Of a DNA stretch of 34,889 bases, positions 31,271 through 34,889 are shown in pieces. The position numbers and the translations under genes were made by a program. The notes under the pieces were generated by a model. That model ran no database searches. It was not told the origin of the DNA and was given only the letters and a program-made list of their open reading frames with translations. The stretch is taken from NCBI GenBank assembly GCA_045658225.1, contig JAZOUO010000030.1:1-34889 (forward strand), written 5' to 3'. Source of the stretch: SVTX01 sp045658225 (GTDB lineage Bacteria > Bacillota > Clostridia > Oscillospirales > CAG-272). Position 1 is the stretch's first letter; each line of letters starts with the position of its first letter.

Positions 31271-31628
31271 CATAATTTTACAAAAAGGGGTTATCACAGT
31301 GTTCCCCCAAGTGGTTTAGCTAATATAATTATACACGAGTCGATGGACAGCCAAAGACACTCATATGGCAAATTTTTGCCAAAAAGCGTTAGTTTGTTCA
31401 TATATAACAAACATTGTTTATTAGCCTTTGTCTAAAAAACACAAATTATATACTTTTACATAGAATTTTGACGGACATATTTTCTGATAATTAACATTTA
31501 ATTAATCGTCATATATTTTTTAAAATGTATAATTTAACCATATATAGAAATGTTGTACAATAAATTACAACTTTTATAAACAAATACGACCATTTCGTAG
31601 AAATTCATTTGCTAAGGAGGAAAAGGGA
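31271..31628. other. AT-rich intergenic stretch before the Panacea-like operon
   Basis: About 360 bases without a gene. It holds GTTTGTT/AACAAAC (31392-31412), a 7-base-arm inverted repeat that might be an operator, and a TATAAT (31528-31533) without a good -35 as a possible promoter for the operon that starts at 31629. Confidence 0.45.
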
Positions 31629-32345
31629 TTGACAAAATTCGACTTTAATGTTAAAATTAATCAGATAAATTGCATAATAAAACAAAACGAAAATTTAAAA
31701 ATTATAATGGAGGTCGACGCAAAGGCGGAAAAGAAAAGATCACCTTTGCAGAGCAAGCAGCATGCAGCTTGCTATTATAACAACACAATGAAGAATTTAA
31801 ATGTAAATTTGGAAGAATCTGCAAATTATTTAATCCAACTATTTTATCAGACAGGAAAGAGGTACTCATGCACCCGAACAAAAATTGGAAAGTTATTATC
31901 GATCGTTGCGTTTTCCTATGCTCGAAAGGATCAAAATCTTTTCAGCGAATCAATATATAAATATAATGATTGCGGAACGGCCATAAAGGATTTGCAGGCG
32001 TATGTAGATAGAGATGTGTACAGGCAATACAAATACGAGGACATATCTCAACCAATCCTTTTAGAGCCCACCATTGAATCGAGTACCTTGTTGGATATTC
32101 CTCAAAAGCACCGTCCTATAGATAATTTGCCTGAAGAAGTAAAATCGGAAATAAAAAAAGTGTTTTGTACATTTGGCTCATACTCACCCTATGAACTTGG
32201 TCAATGCATTAATCCAATTATTGAATTGGAAGGCATGATAGATGAAACCGGCAAAGTAGACCTCTCAAAACTGTACATATTAAACTCCGATGATTTCGAA
32301 AATAGCGAAACCCCCACCCCCCTTGTGGCTTTTCTGTTCTCTTAA
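31629..32345 (+). CDS. Panacea (DUF4065)-like putative antitoxin
   Basis: 238 aa from a TTG start; AAGGAGG lies eight bases upstream and no later ATG has a binding site. Residues about 62-140 (EESANYLIQLFYQTGKR, then KIGKLLSIVAFSYARKDQ, LFSESI and VDRDVYRQY) and 167-195 (NLPEEVKSEIKKVF then YSPYELGQ) follow the Panacea pattern: an opening helix, a K-LQKLLY-type helix, LFDE-I, a V--VY block, then a C-terminal helix with Y(S/T)--EL. The sequence is divergent, lacking the usual W-YGPV, so this is a moderate call. Panacea proteins are antitoxins paired with many toxin types, normally encoded next to them. The next gene starts 24 bases downstream. Confidence 0.55.
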   Translation: MTKFDFNVKINQINCIIKQNENLKIIMEVDAKAEKKRSPLQSKQHAACYYNNTMKNLNVNLEESANYLIQLFYQTGKRYSCTRTKIGKLLSIVAFSYARKDQNLFSESIYKYNDCGTAIKDLQAYVDRDVYRQYKYEDISQPILLEPTIESSTLLDIPQKHRPIDNLPEEVKSEIKKVFCTFGSYSPYELGQCINPIIELEGMIDETGKVDLSKLYILNSDDFENSETPTPLVAFLFS

Positions 32346-32368
32346 TTGTTTTTTTGGGGAGATAAACG

Positions 32369-33619
32369 ATGGATATAACCAGTCACACAGGAGATAATCG
32401 TAACATAGAGAAGTTAATATCCGATTTTTGCACCGTTATTTTGACAGGAGAGGATTGTTTGCACAATCAAGACGCCGACGATTATATAAAATCCTTGACC
32501 AGTGCAGAAAAATCCATATTAAATGCAGCATCTATAGACGACAGAAAAATTGTTGCTGCCATACAGTCTAACGTAAGCGATTATATACAAAAATTTCAAT
32601 TGTCAAATACAGAAGAATCATTAACTGTTGGGGCGCCATTTGAATTCGACAACAGTAGCAGTTATTGGGATTTTAGACACTACTTCGAAAATACATATAG
32701 ATCGCACAATGAGAATTGCTCTGTTCCACAGGTATTAGGGTATGCTTTTGATTATATTGGTCATATGAGTGAACACTACAGAGTATTTGAACAATTTTAC
32801 ACTATTCGTTCGCAGCAAACAACTCACAGCATATTATTTCAAGTACAAAAAATAGCAGAACAGCAAACCGCCAGAACAATACAGGACAGCATCAAAACCG
32901 CTACGCAAACAGCGTCTGAGGAAGCTTCCAAAAAGGCGGTACAAGCAACAACCATTCGCTTGGAAATGACCGCAAAACGCGTGGAGGAAGACGCAAAATC
33001 CGCAACAATTGCCGCAACAACTGCCGCTGAGCACGCAGTTCATCAGGCGGTTAAGGATAAAATTGGCGAGGTAACATCGAAAACATCCGAACACGTTATT
33101 ACTATTCTAAGTATTTTTGCTGGTATTGTTTTAACAATTGTAGCAGGCTTGTTTTATTCTTCCTCTGTTATAGAAAATGTCAATGCATCAAATTTTTATC
33201 GGTTGATTTGCATTTCTGCCTTAGTTGGCTTTGTGTGTTTTAACTTGATTTCGCTTATGTTTCGGTTTGTCGAAAAAATACGTACCACCTCCAATATATC
33301 TTGTTGCGAGGACAATAATATTTCTTCGTCTTCGACGAATAGTTGTGAAAAAAATCGTCAAAAGCGTGCTCGAACATTTGATGTGGTTACGATTGTGATT
33401 AGCGCTATCCTCTTAACGATAATGGTTATCTTTTTTGTCTTGCAAATTATTTTCCCAACTCAAAATATTAATAATGGCAGCGATCCATCAAAGGTAGACG
33501 TTTCCGGGAATATAAATGTTTCCGTCAATGATGATTCTGTTGGAAATGTATTCAATCAACCTACAAGTTCTAATGTAGAGACCGAAGTAGCGACCGAATC
33601 ACTAAATACACACAACTAA
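32369..33619 (+). CDS. Coiled-coil membrane protein, putative toxin/effector of the pair
   Basis: 416 aa, not recognised. Layout: a helical N-terminal domain (about 1-145), an Ala/Thr-rich coiled coil (about 150-235), membrane segments at about 243-264 and 278-297, a charged Ser/Asn/Cys-rich loop (300-335), a third membrane segment (338-361), and a polar Asn/Val tail. RBS GGGGAG precedes the ATG. Transcribed with the Panacea-like gene and followed by a terminator, so the two form a closed two-gene unit. A membrane effector kept silent by the upstream protein is a reasonable reading, but only by analogy with toxin-antitoxin and abortive-infection systems. Confidence 0.7.
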   Translation: MDITSHTGDNRNIEKLISDFCTVILTGEDCLHNQDADDYIKSLTSAEKSILNAASIDDRKIVAAIQSNVSDYIQKFQLSNTEESLTVGAPFEFDNSSSYWDFRHYFENTYRSHNENCSVPQVLGYAFDYIGHMSEHYRVFEQFYTIRSQQTTHSILFQVQKIAEQQTARTIQDSIKTATQTASEEASKKAVQATTIRLEMTAKRVEEDAKSATIAATTAAEHAVHQAVKDKIGEVTSKTSEHVITILSIFAGIVLTIVAGLFYSSSVIENVNASNFYRLICISALVGFVCFNLISLMFRFVEKIRTTSNISCCEDNNISSSSTNSCEKNRQKRARTFDVVTIVISAILLTIMVIFFVLQIIFPTQNINNGSDPSKVDVSGNINVSVNDDSVGNVFNQPTSSNVETEVATESLNTHN

Positions 33620-33631
33620 TTTTTATATTAA

Positions 33632-33672
33632 ACAAAAGGAGCAATTAGAAAATCGCTCCTTTTGTGTTTTGT
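33632..33672 (+). terminator. Terminator of the Panacea-like operon
   Basis: ACAAAAGGAGC / GCTCCTTTTGT with a 12-base loop, followed by GTTTTGTTT. Confidence 0.8.
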
Positions 33673-33925
33673 TTAAATTGATTTTATCTCCCTATGGCAG
33701 TTAGCCATAGGGCAATTTGCTATACTATGCGTTTAAATTATAATGTTTTTCCGTATATGCCCAGTTCCCGTCAACTTCCCAGCTGGATATCCGCCCTTAT
33801 TTCTATCAAGAAAAGGCTATTCCTTAGAAACTATCTCCCTAACCTAATTAGGTCACGGAGGGCTGTGTAATTAAGTTAAAAAGAATGTTTCCGCTTGGCG
33901 ACATCGGCGCCACCCTGTTGCTTAT
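33673..33925. other. Intergenic stretch with two hairpins
   Basis: About 250 bases without a supportable gene. CCCTATGGC/GCCATAGGG (33690-33712) is a perfect 9-base hairpin around AGTTA. CTCC-T-ACCT / AGGT-A-GGAG (33835-33860) is an imperfect hairpin with the 12-base palindrome ACCTAATTAGGT at its centre. Possibly the remains of a small mobile element; no frame longer than about 40 codons is convincing. Confidence 0.5.
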
Positions 33926-34432
33926 TTAACCTGTGGGATACGCAATATAGCACAAGCGATTTCCGTCTGCATTATCTTCGTGAGTAATAGCCAAACACCA
34001 TTTATAGGTATGATCAAAAATAACCATATCCCAATAATATGTTCTTTCAGGGTTCCTTACATAGCAAAGCTCTTCTCCTTGCATATCCTCCTTTTGATCA
34101 TTTAATAATGCAAGTAGATTCTTACAAGATATCTCGGCTACTTTATAATCATGTTGCAGAATTTTGATTTCCTTACAATAACATTGCGAAGGGTTCAGCA
34201 TAATATAATATGTGTCGGCTGATATTGTTTCAATGTTCTTAATTACTTCTCCATAGGAGACTATATGAGCTTCTTTAATAAAATCGAACATATGAACAAA
34301 TCCATTTGCGTGAGTAATTGCAAAGTTATTATATTCATTGAGTTCAACAAAGGAATTGATGAAATTTTTTTCAATTTCAGATGAATTTCTTAACAAATTA
34401 TATTTATACATGTTTTTTTCATTGTCAAGCAT
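33926..34432 (-). CDS. Putative immunity protein of the adjacent polymorphic toxin
   Basis: 168 aa. Start at 34432 chosen because AGGAGG (34438-34443 on the plus strand as CCTCCT) lies five bases upstream; a longer frame from 34459 lacks such a site. Cytosolic, acidic, no membrane segment or signal. Features: a helical first half (SSEIEKNFINSFVELNEYN) and an aromatic-rich C-terminus (TYYWDMVIFDHTYKWCLAITHED), a style common in immunity proteins. No family recognised. It directly follows the toxin tail on the same strand, the usual toxin-immunity order. Function is inferred from position only. Confidence 0.6.
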   Translation of the reverse strand: MLDNEKNMYKYNLLRNSSEIEKNFINSFVELNEYNNFAITHANGFVHMFDFIKEAHIVSYGEVIKNIETISADTYYIMLNPSQCYCKEIKILQHDYKVAEISCKNLLALLNDQKEDMQGEELCYVRNPERTYYWDMVIFDHTYKWCLAITHEDNADGNRLCYIAYPTG

Positions 34433-34522
34433 AATGTCCTCCTCAATTACGTTCATCATCCCGCCAAATCAGTCCATAAGCACTTCTATGGTATGCCTAG
34501 TGTTCCCATAATAATGAAGGTG

Positions 34523-34889
34523 TCAATACGTATGTGTTCCTGAATTAGATATTTCTGGTTCTCTATATATCACACCGCCAGCCACATCAATGAGCCTCCG
34601 CGCTTCGGTTTGTGATAAGACATTGCCATTTATTGTTCTAATATCTTTTACAGTCCTTGCTGTGTTTATGTTATCATGCCACGTTTTATCTCCGACCCAT
34701 CCCTTGCCACCAATTCCTTTTTGAGCACAGACATTATGTACTAATATTGCACTATCAGTGACATAATATGTATGAAAATCGGCAACCTCAAAATTGTAAA
34801 CGGTAACAGGTAATTCCAAAATTTCGTGCTGGATCTGTTCTACAACTACATACTCACCATTCAGCAGTTGCAATCTATCGCCTGCGCGA
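34523..34889 (-). CDS. Polymorphic toxin C-terminus: pretoxin HINT end plus toxin domain (partial)
   Basis: Runs off the right edge; only the last 121 residues are seen. The first part (AGDRLQLLNGEYVVVEQIQ, then LPVTVYNFEVADFHTYYV) and the ILVHN that ends it are the C-terminal end of a pretoxin HINT domain, which cuts itself off after the Asn to release the toxin. The remaining about 70 residues (from VCAQKGIGGKGWVGDKTWHD through ARRLIDVAGGVIYREPE to SGTHTY) are a short toxin domain that I cannot name. The frame stops at TGA 34523-34525, but continues open for 17 codons after it (HLHYYGNTRHTIEVLMD) to a second TGA at 34469-34471. Confidence 0.8.
   Translation of the reverse strand, partial: RAGDRLQLLNGEYVVVEQIQHEILELPVTVYNFEVADFHTYYVTDSAILVHNVCAQKGIGGKGWVGDKTWHDNINTARTVKDIRTINGNVLSQTEARRLIDVAGGVIYREPEISNSGTHTY

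Noticed and set aside
28221..31330. Terminal inverted repeats and target duplications of the ISL3 element
   Set aside because: I compared 28221-28330 with the reverse complement of 31240-31330 and found only scattered matches (about 9 of 14), not a convincing pair, so I give no element boundaries.
33731..33870. Small plus-strand frame of about 38 codons starting near 33758
   Set aside because: No ribosome binding site, no family pattern, and located in a region of hairpins; not supportable as a gene.
1..34889. CRISPR arrays, rRNA genes, riboswitches
   Set aside because: No regularly spaced repeats, no rRNA segments and no riboswitch core that I could recognise on either strand.

Overview
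The window reads as a chromosome piece from an endospore-forming member of the Clostridia (Firmicutes), probably an uncultured gut lineage. The grounds are a GerA-type germination protein, a sigma-G gene, a division/cell-wall (dcw) cluster ending in ftsZ, strong AGGAGG-type ribosome binding sites, frequent TTG/GTG starts, and sigma-A promoters of the form TTGACA, 17 bp, TATAAT. I cannot name the species.

Layout. (1) 1-370: a tRNA-Thr(CGT) flanked by broken copies of its own 5' and 3' ends, then two strong terminators. (2) 373-3423: a pyridoxal/pyridoxamine kinase on the minus strand, nrdR, and a GerA-family spore germination protein without its usual partner subunits. (3) 3586-16654: the dcw cluster rsmH, ftsL-like, class B PBP with PASTA, murE, murF, mraY, ftsW/spoVE, murG, ftsQ/divIB, ftsZ. 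It lacks mraZ, murD, murB and ftsA. sigG converges on ftsZ. (4) 18013-25778: a compact phage-head cassette. It holds an S24-type repressor with a back-to-back promoter/operator switch, a Cys-rich small protein, small and large terminase, portal, a Prp-type cysteine protease, scaffold-like protein, N4-gp56-type major capsid protein and two small proteins, closed by a strong hairpin. No tail, integrase, replication or endolysin gene is present. All frames are open. (5) 25991-28212: L-rhamnose isomerase (minus) divergent from a polysaccharide deacetylase. (6) 28221-34889: an AT-richer accessory region. It holds a protein with an internal tandem repeat, an ISL3-type transposase preceded by a short ribbon-helix-helix protein, a two-gene operon resembling a Panacea (DUF4065) antitoxin plus a coiled-coil membrane protein, and the end of a polymorphic toxin (HINT remnant and C-terminal toxin piece) followed by a putative immunity gene.

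How genes work together. The dcw genes form one likely transcription unit from a promoter at 3524-3552. It builds lipid II (MurE, MurF, MraY, MurG), places an acceptor for septal synthesis (FtsW, PBP, FtsL, FtsQ) and makes the Z ring (FtsZ, with its own promoter). The head cassette appears to be one operon from 18942-18970 to the hairpin at 25751-25778 under the control of the divergent repressor. The most interesting points are (a) a head-only cassette with an intact switch, (b) a cassette-borne Prp protease whose likely target is the LQLFGA motif at the N-terminus of the cassette's own capsid protein, (c) the Panacea-like/membrane protein pair, and (d) an in-frame TGA close to the end of the toxin gene.
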